Part shown: piece by piece, positions 52,804 through 61,983 of the stretch
Numbering within the stretch: position 1 is the stretch's first letter
Layout of the letters: each line of letters begins with the position of its first letter
NCBI GenBank assembly: GCA_021772095.1
Contig: JADYXR010000075.1
Span: 1-64,000 of the forward strand
Direction: 5' to 3'
DNA: 64,000 bases
DNA from: Candidatus Obscuribacter sp.
GTDB taxonomy: Bacteria > Cyanobacteriota > Vampirovibrionia > Obscuribacterales > Obscuribacteraceae
Made by a program: the position numbers and the translations under genes
The notes under the pieces: generated by a model
Database searches by the model: none
Told to the model about the DNA's origin: nothing
Seen by the model: the letters and a program-made list of their open reading frames with translations, nothing else

Positions 52804-53114
52804 TGTTCTAAAAAATGCTCGCCTTCATCAGTTATCACGAATCTATCTGTTTCTAGTTTTAAGTAGAAACGATCCGAATTCTTTAGGTTTTCTACACAGC
52901 CTAGTGTAGTTAACGTGGCAAGGCAGCTGTCTAGCAGCTGAGTATTCTTAACCATTAATGTGTCGCCGAGTACCGATGGACGTAATCCGAACTGTGATGA
53001 ACGAGCGCGGCTATCATGCAGTTCTTGAAGTATCGCAATGGACAGCTCTTCTTCAGTCCAAGTAATACCTTCTGATTTCCACGGTATATCTGAATGATTT
53101 GCTGCTTCTGACAT
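52776..53114 (-). CDS. Small winged-helix-like protein
   Basis: 112 residues. The helical N-terminal part (TWTEEELSIAILQELHDSRARSSQFG) and LVKNTQLLDSCLATLTTLGCVENLKNSDRFYLKLETDRFVITDEGEHFLEHA are consistent with a winged helix-turn-helix (helices followed by a beta hairpin, 'L..lGyve.....Y.iT..G..fl'). DNA binding is inferred. The C-terminal codons DAAKLWT and the bases after them lie in a repeat that also forms the end of the CPBP gene. A 537-base segment including this gene is flanked by the two repeat copies. Confidence 0.65.
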   Translation of the reverse strand: MSEAANHSDIPWKSEGITWTEEELSIAILQELHDSRARSSQFGLRPSVLGDTLMVKNTQLLDSCLATLTTLGCVENLKNSDRFYLKLETDRFVITDEGEHFLEHADAAKLWT

Positions 53115-53296
53115 TTCTTCTCCAACAGAGAGTACCTTCCTCTACTGTAGGTTCAACTAGACTGTGAGTCAAATTTTCCACTATCTCGACTTATTTCCTT
53201 CTGAGCGCTTGCTCCGCAAAGGCAGTCAACGCCTGTTGTCCTTGAGGACAAAGAGGGCACAGGTGGATTGTAGCCACCTGTTATCTCTGGATGACT

Positions 53297-53337
53297 ACTC
53301 TGCTAACGGTTAAGTCTATAGCTTCGCAGCATCAGCA
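53297..53337. repeat. Second copy of the 41-bp direct repeat, at the CPBP gene end
   Basis: ACTCTGCTAACGGTTAAGTC... matches 52763-52803 at 40 of 41 positions. It carries the stop codon and last codons (DAAKL) of the CPBP protease gene. Confidence 0.9.
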
Positions 53338-56300
53338 CTCTGCTTCCGAAGTTTTATAAGCAACGCGAATAGAATGAAAGCCGGCAAAATAACGATCGTA
53401 GCGAGCGCGATAAACTCTGGCAAGAACAACTGCGGGCCGTTGTATGCAATGGTGGCAACGTATCCCAAACACGTAACCATGACAGCGCTCAGCGCGTAGG
53501 CGACATAACTGCTTCGTCCAAGTTGCGCTATCGCCACGTAAAGAAACAAGCCCATCGACAGCGATTGTGCCACTTCTAAAACGTAGTCCTGCCAGTAGCG
53601 TTCGCCGCTGCAAGCAACCAGTGTCGCCACCAGTCCGATCAATGCAATGCGCCCGAATGTAGGCGCGAATTTACCAGCCAAGCCCACTGCGGCCACGATC
53701 GCGCACAGCGTCATCGGCAGCCCTTCAAGGCATTTTATGGCAACGTATGCGATGGGAACATACACATCAGTCAATTCAGTAATCGAATAGATCGAATCTA
53801 CAGGCACCGAGGGTGATATCAGTTTAGCAATCATATCTTTGAGCTGATTAGTTATGACTGTGAATGAAATGGAAGCATACGAGAACAGAATAGCGTCGAA
53901 CCACAGTTCCATCCTGCCATCGCGATGATTAGGCAGCTCGGAGTTTGTCTTACCGAACGTGTACTTTAAATAGGAAACGATTGGAGTTCGCGGAGCAATG
54001 ATGCGCAGAGCACCAAGAGTGACCGCGATTAAAACTGATATCGAGACGAACTTGCCAAACAACGAAGAGGCGAGCCCGAGCAACTGTTCTGCGATGTACG
54101 AACTCATCGGCGTGGTCGTGCTCAGTCCCGTAAAGAACGACGGCAGATCATTGAGATAAGCCAACAGTCCCAGCGGGAGCGTCGCCAGGGCGATGATGAT
54201 CGGAATGCGATATCTGATCGCACCGGTTCTGAGAACGGAATAGCACCACAAAAGAAAACCGAGTGCAAACAATATCGATCCAAAAGTTCGAACATGTCCG
54301 AGGATGACGTCTTTGGAAGTGCGCTTCTCGCGCTCAAAAGTCCAGGAATCCGGCACGTCCCAGAACTGCTGGAAATTGCCGACCTGACCGCCAATCACGT
54401 CTACGCTGATGCGGCAATCGGCTTCAGCCACTTTCAATCGGGGATAAGTAAATTCAACGGTGTAATCAATACGATTTTTTCGTTTGTCAGTCGATGTTTT
54501 TTTGAATTTGAAGTCCTTAAATTCCGGATGCGTTTCGCGCAGATAGTCTTCCGCCGTCTTCCGGGCTTCTTCCTCGGTCAGGCTGGCGCCCGGGTCATCT
54601 TCTTCACGCGTGATATCGAGCGTTGTCTCATTGCCGGCACCATCGAGATAAACGGTGTATTGCTCCGACACCAGTGGCTTAAAGAACCGAACCGCCCAAT
54701 AGAAGCCGCGCCTCGTCTCCTTAAAAATATTGCGCGTCGTTTCTGCATCAGTATTTTCAAAAATATATTGAAAAGATTCACCGATCGAATTAGTAGATGA
54801 GGTGGCAGTTTGCATCCAATCTTTGGGATCGATATTATGCTTTTCCATGACCGCACGTGCGCGGGTAAGCGCTTCGGAGTGGCTGACCAGAAGTTTTGCA
54901 TCCTGATTGATTCCACCCTTAATCGGAAAAATAATCAGGCTGATTATCCCTAGCAGACAAATTATTGCCATGCTGACTCGAACTCGTCGCGCCAATGGAT
55001 GGTAATCGATTGGCGGAGGCGCGTCTTCGACCGGCGGTGGCGGCGGGATAATCAGAGGTATCTTGTCGTTGTCGTATTCGTCGCTGGTGCCGAGTTCTTT
55101 TTTCTTCTTCACAGCAAATGCCACAGCGACAAGGACCAGCCATGGTATCAAAGCTGGTATCACAGAAAGTTTAAGCGCAGTGACATCTGAGTATAAAAAT
55201 GCTTCGACATACATGAACGAATCGACCAGGTAGTGCGACGAAACGCAAGCGACGATGCCATATCGGCGCAGAATCCAGCCTTGTAAAAGCCCGACCATAG
55301 TGAGTTCTAACCCACGAGCATACGCCGGTTCTTGAGGATAAGAACTGTGCGCGAATCCCCACACGACGGCTTGAAACAAGTTGGCAATCCAGAAGTTTTT
55401 GAACAATCTGGTGCCGATACCGATACCAATGATGCGGCAGGCTAGCTCTTCTTCGAATGACGCAGTCACACCAAGGGCAATCGCTGATACGAATGGAATG
55501 ACGTTACTCAGCACTTCATGACTTTCCACACCGAGTGGGCACCAGAAATTCATTTGTTTGCCGGCAATGTAATACAGCACGATCCAGCCAAGATGGATGG
55601 CGACGACAAAGTGGCCGACGATCACCGCGCGCACAAATTTTTCGTTCGTAACGCCGCCTACAGTCAGCATCTTTTCGAAAGCGATCTTGTGAGGAAAAAG
55701 TTTTCGATAAACAATTTCGGATCCGCCGAACAACGACACGCCCATCATGGCGTTGCCGACAAAGCCCATGACTGCCTTGAAGACCACGTTGATAATGTAA
55801 TCACGGAAAGCGATGGTGGGCGTGTAATTGGTGATCAGCGCCGGCAGGTGATTGAGGTAATCGAGCGCGGAAATTCCGCCGAGCAAAATGCCACCAAATA
55901 TGGCGGCTCGCCAGCGAATGTTCTTCGTGATGATGCCCCAGACAAAAATCAAGAAGGCTACTGTTTGAAACAGATAGATAAAGAAGAAGGCGAACTGGCC
56001 AAGCAAAGTGTTGTATGAACGCATGGTGTCGAATTCGCGTTCCCACTTGTCGGGGACGTGCAGAAATTTATTGTATTTCGTGATTTTATCGCCCGACACA
56101 TACACGTAAACGCGCAGGTGTGCGGTCTTATAGTCGGTCTCCGGATCTTCCCAGGTGTACGAATGGTCTTCGCGTTTTGTTTTAGAAGATGATTCGTCAG
56201 AGATCAGCTTGGTAAATTTTCCAGCGTCAGGATCGTTAGCCTCAATGTACGCACGCGCGATTTTGCGCGCTTCTTCATGCGAGACGCTCGGCATCGCCGC

Positions 56301-56750
56301 GTCGTTTGGAACATCTCGATCGAACGAAACAAGTTTGCCCTGAGGCGAAATCCAACTGGTGAAATCTTCTTGATCGAATTCTTTGCACAAACTGGTTTTC
56401 CAATACCAAATCGGAATCTCAGTCGCCATCAGCTTGTTGGCTTGTTCTTGCGTGTACTCGTGTTCGAGAAAAGTTTTTGCACTGTCATCGTTTTCGAAAA
56501 TAGTTGATTCAATCAAATCTTTCTTCGAATAACCCAACTTGGGCGCGAGCAAAAGTGCCTCGTCTTGAATTTCCAAACGAGGTTTTTTTATGTCGATCGA
56601 CGCAGCTGGAAACGCTTGATATTTAAACGTTTGATAAACAAACACGCCACCAATTGCAAGCAAAATGATCCACCACATGTGGTGATCGAAAAGCCGCTCG
56701 CGTTTTTTCGCCGGTGCTTCGCCTGGCGAATCACTATTCATCGTCTGCAC
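53316..56750 (-). CDS. Internally duplicated CPBP/CAAX-type intramembrane protease
   Basis: 1144 residues. The first half: an N-terminal membrane segment (about 28-45), a soluble PepSY-like region (55-240), then many membrane helices, with the CPBP catalytic core FEEELACR (Glu433-435, Arg439), WGFAHSSY (His near 463) and SSHYLVDS. A Lys/Pro-rich loop follows, then the second half repeats the layout: a soluble region (about 640-800) and helices, with NKFLHVPDKWEREF in half one matching QQFWDVPDSWTFER in half two, and LDYLNHLPALIT matching LAYLNDLPSFFT. The second half lacks the EExxxR motif. CPBP enzymes cleave membrane peptides or prenyl-protein tails. Substrate unknown. Confidence 0.85.
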   Translation of the reverse strand: MQTMNSDSPGEAPAKKRERLFDHHMWWIILLAIGGVFVYQTFKYQAFPAASIDIKKPRLEIQDEALLLAPKLGYSKKDLIESTIFENDDSAKTFLEHEYTQEQANKLMATEIPIWYWKTSLCKEFDQEDFTSWISPQGKLVSFDRDVPNDAAMPSVSHEEARKIARAYIEANDPDAGKFTKLISDESSSKTKREDHSYTWEDPETDYKTAHLRVYVYVSGDKITKYNKFLHVPDKWEREFDTMRSYNTLLGQFAFFFIYLFQTVAFLIFVWGIITKNIRWRAAIFGGILLGGISALDYLNHLPALITNYTPTIAFRDYIINVVFKAVMGFVGNAMMGVSLFGGSEIVYRKLFPHKIAFEKMLTVGGVTNEKFVRAVIVGHFVVAIHLGWIVLYYIAGKQMNFWCPLGVESHEVLSNVIPFVSAIALGVTASFEEELACRIIGIGIGTRLFKNFWIANLFQAVVWGFAHSSYPQEPAYARGLELTMVGLLQGWILRRYGIVACVSSHYLVDSFMYVEAFLYSDVTALKLSVIPALIPWLVLVAVAFAVKKKKELGTSDEYDNDKIPLIIPPPPPVEDAPPPIDYHPLARRVRVSMAIICLLGIISLIIFPIKGGINQDAKLLVSHSEALTRARAVMEKHNIDPKDWMQTATSSTNSIGESFQYIFENTDAETTRNIFKETRRGFYWAVRFFKPLVSEQYTVYLDGAGNETTLDITREEDDPGASLTEEEARKTAEDYLRETHPEFKDFKFKKTSTDKRKNRIDYTVEFTYPRLKVAEADCRISVDVIGGQVGNFQQFWDVPDSWTFEREKRTSKDVILGHVRTFGSILFALGFLLWCYSVLRTGAIRYRIPIIIALATLPLGLLAYLNDLPSFFTGLSTTTPMSSYIAEQLLGLASSLFGKFVSISVLIAVTLGALRIIAPRTPIVSYLKYTFGKTNSELPNHRDGRMELWFDAILFSYASISFTVITNQLKDMIAKLISPSVPVDSIYSITELTDVYVPIAYVAIKCLEGLPMTLCAIVAAVGLAGKFAPTFGRIALIGLVATLVACSGERYWQDYVLEVAQSLSMGLFLYVAIAQLGRSSYVAYALSAVMVTCLGYVATIAYNGPQLFLPEFIALATIVILPAFILFALLIKLRKQSADAAKL

Positions 56751-56970
56751 ATACTCTGCAAGTGGTAAGAAAGGGTCGGACTGCGATTTAAGTTTATCCG
56801 AATTGAATCAAGCTTAGCGAGCACTAATTTATTTCCTGTTCACATCCAGGGCTGAACCGGCGATTGATTCGATTTGCCGAGCTCCGATTATTCAAGCTTC
56901 CTAAGCAATTCCATTAATAGCTAAATTTCGGAATATGATCACTGCTTCGTACATCTTTCAGGTGGTCTTC

Positions 56971-58326
56971 GTGCCCGTGTCCACGAAATCAGAAACTTTG
57001 ATCTGGAATCGACAAGCAGAAACTCTGCCGCGCAAAGAGCTTGAGGCTCTGCAGTTAGAGCGTTTGAAAGCAGTGCTGGAGCGCGTTTACGCCAAAGTGC
57101 CGTTTTACAAAAAGCACTTTGACCAGGTCAAAATCAATCTCTCGACATTCAAATCGCTTGACGACCTGCAATGTCTTCCGTTTACTAAAAAAACAGATCT
57201 GCGCGACAACTACCCGTTTGGTTTGTTTGCCGAACCGCTTGATAAGGTCCGTCGCATCCACGCCTCGTCAGGCACGAAAGGTAAACCGACAGTGGTCGGC
57301 TACACCGACAGCGACCTGGAAGATTGGAGAGAAGTTTGCGCTCGCTCGCTCGCCGCAGCTGGCGCCCGCCCCGCAGACGTCCTCCATAACGCTTATGGCT
57401 ACGGGCTATTCACAGGTGGTCTTGGCATGCACTACGGCGCTGAAAATTTCGGCGCCACCGTCGTCCCGGCATCCGGCGGCAGAACCCAACAACAAATAAT
57501 GCTGCTCCAGGATTTCGGCGCCAGAATCCTCTGCTCCACTCCTTCGTACGCACTGAACATGGCGTACATGATGGACGATTTAAAAATCGACAGAGAATCA
57601 ATCAAACTTGAAATCGGCATCTTCGGCGCCGAGCCCTGGACCGAAGAATTGCGCCTGCAAATCGAAAAGGCGCTGTCCATCACCGCGCTTGACATATACG
57701 GTCTCAGTGAAGTGATGGGACCGGGCGTATCAATGGAATGCATTGAGGGCAGAAACGGTTTGCACATCTGGGAAGATTATTTCCTCGCTGAAATCGTCGA
57801 CCCCGAGACCGGGCGCAAGCTGCCATACGGCGAAGAAGGCGAGCTGGTTTTCACCACTCTAACCAAAGAAGCATTCCCGGTAATTCGATACCGCACAGGC
57901 GACATCTCTCGGCTTTACAACGAAGTTTGCTGTTGCGGTCGCACCATGGTTCGCATGGAACGAATCAAAGCGCGCCTGGATGACATGCTGATCATCAGAG
58001 GCGTCAACCTGTTTCCATCGGAAATCGAAAAGGTTTTGCTCTCGCTTGATGAATTGACTCCCCACTATCAATTAGTAATCGATCGTGTGCGCGCGCTCGA
58101 CGTGCTCGAAGTCCACGTGGAAATCACAGAACTGCTGCTGCAGGGCTGGGGCAGCTTCGACCACTCTAATCACGAAACGCTGACAAACAAAGTTCAGAAT
58201 CAACTGAAAGATAGTCTCGGTCTGACCGCGGACGTAAAACTAATGCAACCACGCTCGGTGCCTCGCAGTGAAGGCAAAGCAGTGCGGGTTGTAGACCGCA
58301 GAAACCCCGATAATACAGAAAAGTAA
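56971..58326 (+). CDS. paaK: Phenylacetate-CoA ligase-like enzyme
   Basis: An ATP-dependent, AMP-forming acyl-CoA ligase, about 451 residues. Seen: [34 protein letters not shown] (the typical PaaK start), the [16 protein letters not shown] phosphate-binding loop, [43 protein letters not shown] and [18 protein letters not shown] at 56971 is chosen (AGGTGG five bases upstream); GTG 56977 or ATG 56935 are alternatives. First gene of a rightward cluster with a thioesterase and three crotonases. Substrate could be phenylacetate or another aryl acid. Confidence 0.9.
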   Translation: MPVSTKSETLIWNRQAETLPRKELEALQLERLKAVLERVYAKVPFYKKHFDQVKINLSTFKSLDDLQCLPFTKKTDLRDNYPFGLFAEPLDKVRRIHASSGTKGKPTVVGYTDSDLEDWREVCARSLAAAGARPADVLHNAYGYGLFTGGLGMHYGAENFGATVVPASGGRTQQQIMLLQDFGARILCSTPSYALNMAYMMDDLKIDRESIKLEIGIFGAEPWTEELRLQIEKALSITALDIYGLSEVMGPGVSMECIEGRNGLHIWEDYFLAEIVDPETGRKLPYGEEGELVFTTLTKEAFPVIRYRTGDISRLYNEVCCCGRTMVRMERIKARLDDMLIIRGVNLFPSEIEKVLLSLDELTPHYQLVIDRVRALDVLEVHVEITELLLQGWGSFDHSNHETLTNKVQNQLKDSLGLTADVKLMQPRSVPRSEGKAVRVVDRRNPDNTEK

Positions 58327-58351
58327 CGGCTTAACCGGCTCGGAGGGTAAC

Positions 58352-58801
58352 ATGAAACCTGGTCTGGCGATTGGACAAACTCAGACAATCGAAATTGAAG
58401 TCACACCGGATATGGTGGCATACTTCGAAGGCGAATTGGTTCACAATCTATATTCGACATCAGTTCTGGTTCAACATATGGAAATGGCTGCTCGTCGGCT
58501 TCTCGTTCCATTTCTCAGCGATAACGAAGAAGCGATGGGATGCAATTTCGAAATCGCGCATCTGGCGATGACGCTTCCAGGGATGAGCGTTCAAATCGAA
58601 GCGACGATTGTCGAAATTAGAGATAACAAAGTGGTGACCAACATCGAAGCTTCGAATATCCGCGGCAAGATCGCTCGCGGAACCGTTACACAAGCCATAG
58701 TCGACAGAGACTGGCTGCAAAATCGCATGAAAGAAATCAGCGTGATTCACAACATCGCGACTGAAAAACACTCTCGTTCGCAGGCCGCTTACGCGAGTTG
58801 A
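58352..58801 (+). CDS. FlK-like hotdog-fold acyl-CoA thioesterase
   Basis: 149 residues. The pattern VTPDMVAYFEGELVHNLYSTSVLVQHMEMAARRLLVPFL, then GCNFEIAHLAMTLPGMSVQIEATIVEIRDNKVVTNIEA, fits the hotdog fold of fluoroacetyl-CoA thioesterase and related proteins: acyl-binding helix, then G..v......p..vGm.v...a.v. GGAGG precedes the ATG. It follows the PaaK-like ligase gene after 25 bases, so it may release a CoA product or rescue stalled intermediates of this pathway. Confidence 0.82.
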   Translation: MKPGLAIGQTQTIEIEVTPDMVAYFEGELVHNLYSTSVLVQHMEMAARRLLVPFLSDNEEAMGCNFEIAHLAMTLPGMSVQIEATIVEIRDNKVVTNIEASNIRGKIARGTVTQAIVDRDWLQNRMKEISVIHNIATEKHSRSQAAYAS

Positions 58802-58897
58802 TTCAAAGTTTCACCTCGCGGATTGAATCAATCCAGGTGAAATTATCCAGTCCTCATCCGTGTTTCAACGGAACCCCAGACCGAAGAGGAACAACAA

Positions 58898-59866
58898 ATG
58901 GTGCAAACTACACAGCACGAAGCAATGTTGAGCGGAGCTCCTCCTGAGTCGTTCGGCTTTCGCAGAATCAACTATACGAAATCTGGTTACATCGCCACGG
59001 TTTCGATCAATCGCCCGGACGTCCTGAATTGCTTCGACATGCAGACTCTTAACGAGCTGGGAACGGCGTTCCTGGACTCGTCTCGGGACGATGCCGTCGC
59101 TGTTGTCGTAGTCACAGGAGTGGGCGACAAAGCGTTTTGTACCGGCGCCGATTTGAAAGAACAAGAAGATCCGATTCTCAAAAAACCAAACGACTATTAC
59201 AAATGGATGTACGCGTTTATCGAGATGCACGATCGATTGCGCAACATCGGCAAACCGACAATCGCAAGATTGAACGGCATGGTCGTCGGTGGTGGCAACG
59301 AGCTGAACATGGCTTGTGACCTGGCGATTGCAGCAGATCATGTGACCATAAAACAGGTCGGCGCGGCACGAGGTAGTGTCGCCGCCGGTGGTGCCACGCA
59401 ATGGTTGCCATTGATCGTCGGCGATAGACGCGCACGCGAAATGCTATTGACCTGCGAGCCTATCGACGCGTACACCGCACTCGATTGGGGTCTGGTCAAT
59501 CAGGTGGTTCCTTATTCCATGCTGGATTCGGCTGTCGAGGAACTGGCCCAGAAGATGTACAACAAGCTGCCCGAGTGCACCAGATACACAAAACAGCAAC
59601 TCAATTTCTGGAGAGATTTCTCCTGGTCAATGACGATCGGACACGCGCGCGATTGGCTCTCCTTGCACGCCGGCTCATTTGAAACAGCACAAGGACTGAA
59701 ATCGTTTCGCAAGAAAACAGAAATGGATTACGACACTATTCGCTGCAAAGCAGCCGGACCGACCGGACCGATTAACCCAGCCGCCGGTTTCAAAAAATGC
59801 GGCAACTGCAGCACCACAATGGCGGAGAACTTCAAGTTCTGCGGCGAGTGCGGCAAGGATATCTAG
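58898..59866 (+). CDS. Crotonase (enoyl-CoA hydratase/isomerase) with C-terminal zinc ribbon
   Basis: 322 residues. Crotonase fold: GYIATVSINRPDVLNCFD, CTGADLKEQE, oxyanion-hole GMVVGGGNELNMACDLAIAAD and VAAGGATQWLPLIVGDRRAREMLL. The sequence ends in KKCGNCSTTMAENFKFCGECGKDI, a four-Cys zinc ribbon absent from ordinary crotonases. The catalytic residues are not the usual Glu pair, since ARGSVAAGG replaces the E..(L/I)G..P segment, so the reaction may be a hydrolase or isomerase type. The ribbon could serve protein contacts. Same strand and cluster as the PaaK-like, PaaF-like and PaaG-like genes. Confidence 0.83.
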   Translation: MVQTTQHEAMLSGAPPESFGFRRINYTKSGYIATVSINRPDVLNCFDMQTLNELGTAFLDSSRDDAVAVVVVTGVGDKAFCTGADLKEQEDPILKKPNDYYKWMYAFIEMHDRLRNIGKPTIARLNGMVVGGGNELNMACDLAIAADHVTIKQVGAARGSVAAGGATQWLPLIVGDRRAREMLLTCEPIDAYTALDWGLVNQVVPYSMLDSAVEELAQKMYNKLPECTRYTKQQLNFWRDFSWSMTIGHARDWLSLHAGSFETAQGLKSFRKKTEMDYDTIRCKAAGPTGPINPAAGFKKCGNCSTTMAENFKFCGECGKDI

Positions 59867-59958
59867 AAACTCACCTCAGTAACCTCGCAAAGGCGGCTAT
59901 TTTGAGCAAAACTATCGAAAAGATTGAAAAGGTTGATGAACTCGTTAGGGAGACGAAA

Positions 59959-60741
59959 ATGACAGAAGCGACTTACAAAAACATTCTTGTTGATCAAGAT
60001 GGCGCAATTGGTATCGTGACACTGAACCGACCAAAAGTGCTCAACGCGCTCAGCCATGAACTCATGGACGAGTTAGTCGCAGCGCTCGAAATTTTCGATC
60101 GCGATGACAAAATCCGCGTCATCATCCTCACCGGCAGCGAGCGCGCCTTCGCGGCTGGTGCCGATATCGGCGAAATGTCGGACGAAACAACAATCAGCAT
60201 CATGCAAAAAGACAGATTCGCCACCTGGGCAAAAGTCGCCAAAATCAAAAAGCCAATCATCGCTGCTGTCAGCGGCTACGCCCTCGGCGGCGGCTGCGAA
60301 TTGATGATGTCCTGCGACATCATTATCGCTTCCGAATCAGCACAAATCGGTCAGCCCGAAATAAACATCGGTGTCATACCCGGTGCCGGTGGAACTCAAA
60401 GATTGACTCGCGTAGTCGGCAAACACAAAGCAATGGAGATGATCCTCACGGGTCGTCCGATGAATGCGCAAGAAGCGTTTCACTACGGTCTGGTAGTTAA
60501 AGTGGTGCCGGTTGAACTTTATCTCGACGAAGCAAAATCGCTGGCACGAGAGATCGCCAAGAAATCACCTGTTGCTTTGAAGATGGCTAAGGAAGCCGTT
60601 CTCAAAACGTTCGATACTTCGATTTCCGAAGGTCTCGAATTCGAGCGTAAGAACTTCTACATGCTCTTCTCTTCCGAAGATCAAAAAGAAGGAATGAAAG
60701 CATTCTTGGAAAAACGCCAACCAACGTTCTCCGGACGCTAG
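59959..60741 (+). CDS. paaF: Enoyl-CoA hydratase, PaaF-like
   Basis: 260 residues from ATG 59959, with AGGGAG six bases upstream; the open frame extends back to 59797 but overlaps the previous gene. Crotonase motifs: IGIVTLNRPKVLNALS, AFAAGADIGEM, AAVSGYALGGGCELMMSCDIIIA (first catalytic Glu) and IGQPEINIGVIPGAGGTQRL (second Glu). Hydrates 2-enoyl-CoA in beta-oxidation or the phenylacetate pathway. Located between the zinc-ribbon crotonase and the PaaG-like gene. Confidence 0.88.
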   Translation: MTEATYKNILVDQDGAIGIVTLNRPKVLNALSHELMDELVAALEIFDRDDKIRVIILTGSERAFAAGADIGEMSDETTISIMQKDRFATWAKVAKIKKPIIAAVSGYALGGGCELMMSCDIIIASESAQIGQPEINIGVIPGAGGTQRLTRVVGKHKAMEMILTGRPMNAQEAFHYGLVVKVVPVELYLDEAKSLAREIAKKSPVALKMAKEAVLKTFDTSISEGLEFERKNFYMLFSSEDQKEGMKAFLEKRQPTFSGR

Positions 60742-60747
60742 TTCTAA

Positions 60748-60819
60748 ACAGGTGTTGGTCGCCGTCGACAAGTTTCAGACTCGACAAAATCGTGAGACTT
60801 CATCGGAACCAACACCTGT
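60748..60819 (+). promoter_or_regulatory. Long inverted repeat between paaF-like and paaG-like genes
   Basis: ACAGGTGTTGGT (60748-60759) is perfectly complementary to ACCAACACCTGT (60808-60819), with a 48-base interior that can form further stems (AAGTTTCAG against GTGAGACTT). No T-run follows. It may be a structured intercistronic element that protects or controls the downstream mRNA, or a decayed terminator. Confidence 0.5.
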
Positions 60820-60906
60820 CGCCATACGGCACTGTATCGGTGAAACCTCGACCGCAACAGCAAATCATTAACAACACGACCTTTTGACACCAAGGAGCTA
60901 TGAGCA

Positions 60907-61704
60907 ATGACTGAAGAGAACATTCTCGTGATCGAGAAAAAAGGCAAAGTCGGAATTATTACTCTCAATCGTCCCGACAAATTGAATGCGTTCAATGATG
61001 AACTGACGTTTCGTCTTCAGGATGCACTCAAAGAACTTGAAAAAGACAAAGAAGTTCGCGCCATCGTGATCACAGGCTCCGGTCGCGGATTCTGCGCCGG
61101 TCAAGATTTGCAGAGCCGCAGCATCTCGCAGGAAGTCGGCGAGCGTCCGTCGTTGGGTGATTCTATCCGCCGTCGCTACAATCCAATCATCGCAAAACTT
61201 CGCCGGATGGAAAAACCAATTATCGCCGCCGTCAATGGTGTCGCCGCTGGTGCCGGAGCGAGTCTTGCATTTGCATGCGACTATCGCATTGCCGGAGAAA
61301 GCGTTTCATTCATCCAGTCATTCACCAAAGTTGGTTTGGTGCCTGACTCCGGTTCGACCTTCCTATTACCTCGTTTGATCGGCGTCACCAAAGCATTTGA
61401 ACTGATGCTTTCTGCAGAGAAACTTCCAGCAGCCGAAGCGCTGAAGCTCAACTTGATCAACAAAGTTTGCCCTGATACTGATGTGATGAAAGAAGCAATG
61501 GAACTGGCAGACAAATTAGCCGCCGGTCCAACCAAAGCTTTCGCTCTGACCAAACGCGCCATCAACCGAGCCATCTTCCCCGACCTGGAAGAGTTGCTCG
61601 AGTATGAAGCCAACTTGCAAGAAATCGCCGGTCGCAGCGACGATTTCGCCGAAGGCGTCAAAGCCTTCGTAGAAAAGCGCACACCAGCTTATTCAGGCAA
61701 GTGA
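60907..61704 (+). CDS. paaG: PaaG-like enoyl-CoA isomerase
   Basis: 265 residues. Crotonase fold, with motifs of 1,2-epoxyphenylacetyl-CoA isomerase: GFCAGQDLQSRS, AAVNGVAAGAGASLAFACDYRIA, and VGLVPDSGSTFLLPRLIG with the catalytic Asp (PDSG) instead of Glu. PaaG turns the ring epoxide into an oxepin in aerobic phenylacetate breakdown. AGGAG precedes the ATG. The epoxidase PaaABCDE and ring hydrolase PaaZ are not in the window, so the pathway could be split or a related aryl/acyl-CoA route. Confidence 0.85.
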   Translation: MTEENILVIEKKGKVGIITLNRPDKLNAFNDELTFRLQDALKELEKDKEVRAIVITGSGRGFCAGQDLQSRSISQEVGERPSLGDSIRRRYNPIIAKLRRMEKPIIAAVNGVAAGAGASLAFACDYRIAGESVSFIQSFTKVGLVPDSGSTFLLPRLIGVTKAFELMLSAEKLPAAEALKLNLINKVCPDTDVMKEAMELADKLAAGPTKAFALTKRAINRAIFPDLEELLEYEANLQEIAGRSDDFAEGVKAFVEKRTPAYSGK

Positions 61705-61944
61705 ACGCGCGATGAAGGCGACTCCGAACGCCGCCTTTGACTGCGCTAGCCCCATGGTTCAACAGGATCTGCTCGCCCGTTGGTCCAACATCATCCGCGA
61801 GCCTGATGGTCAAACACATCGCTTGCCTGATTGTTAAACACGATCCGCCGGTATCCCTGACCTTTCGTCTGTGGAAACCGGCGGTTCCTTCAGGCGGCGA
61901 AACTGCGCCAAGCGCTGCAACCTGCTGGCTACCAGCAAAAGTGC

Positions 61945-61953
61945 TGGTATAAT
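61945..61953 (+). promoter_or_regulatory. Extended -10 promoter of the LRR-kinase gene
   Basis: TGGTATAAT (61945-61953) is a perfect extended -10 hexamer (TGnTATAAT); the -35 region is weak (CTGGCT about 17 bases before). The start codon of the kinase follows 30 bases later. An inverted repeat CCGCCGGT/ACCGGCGG (61845-61852, 61877-61884) lies upstream in the same spacer. Confidence 0.6.
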
Positions 61954-61983
61954 CGCTTTTTAGATGACAGCAAAACATTTCTC

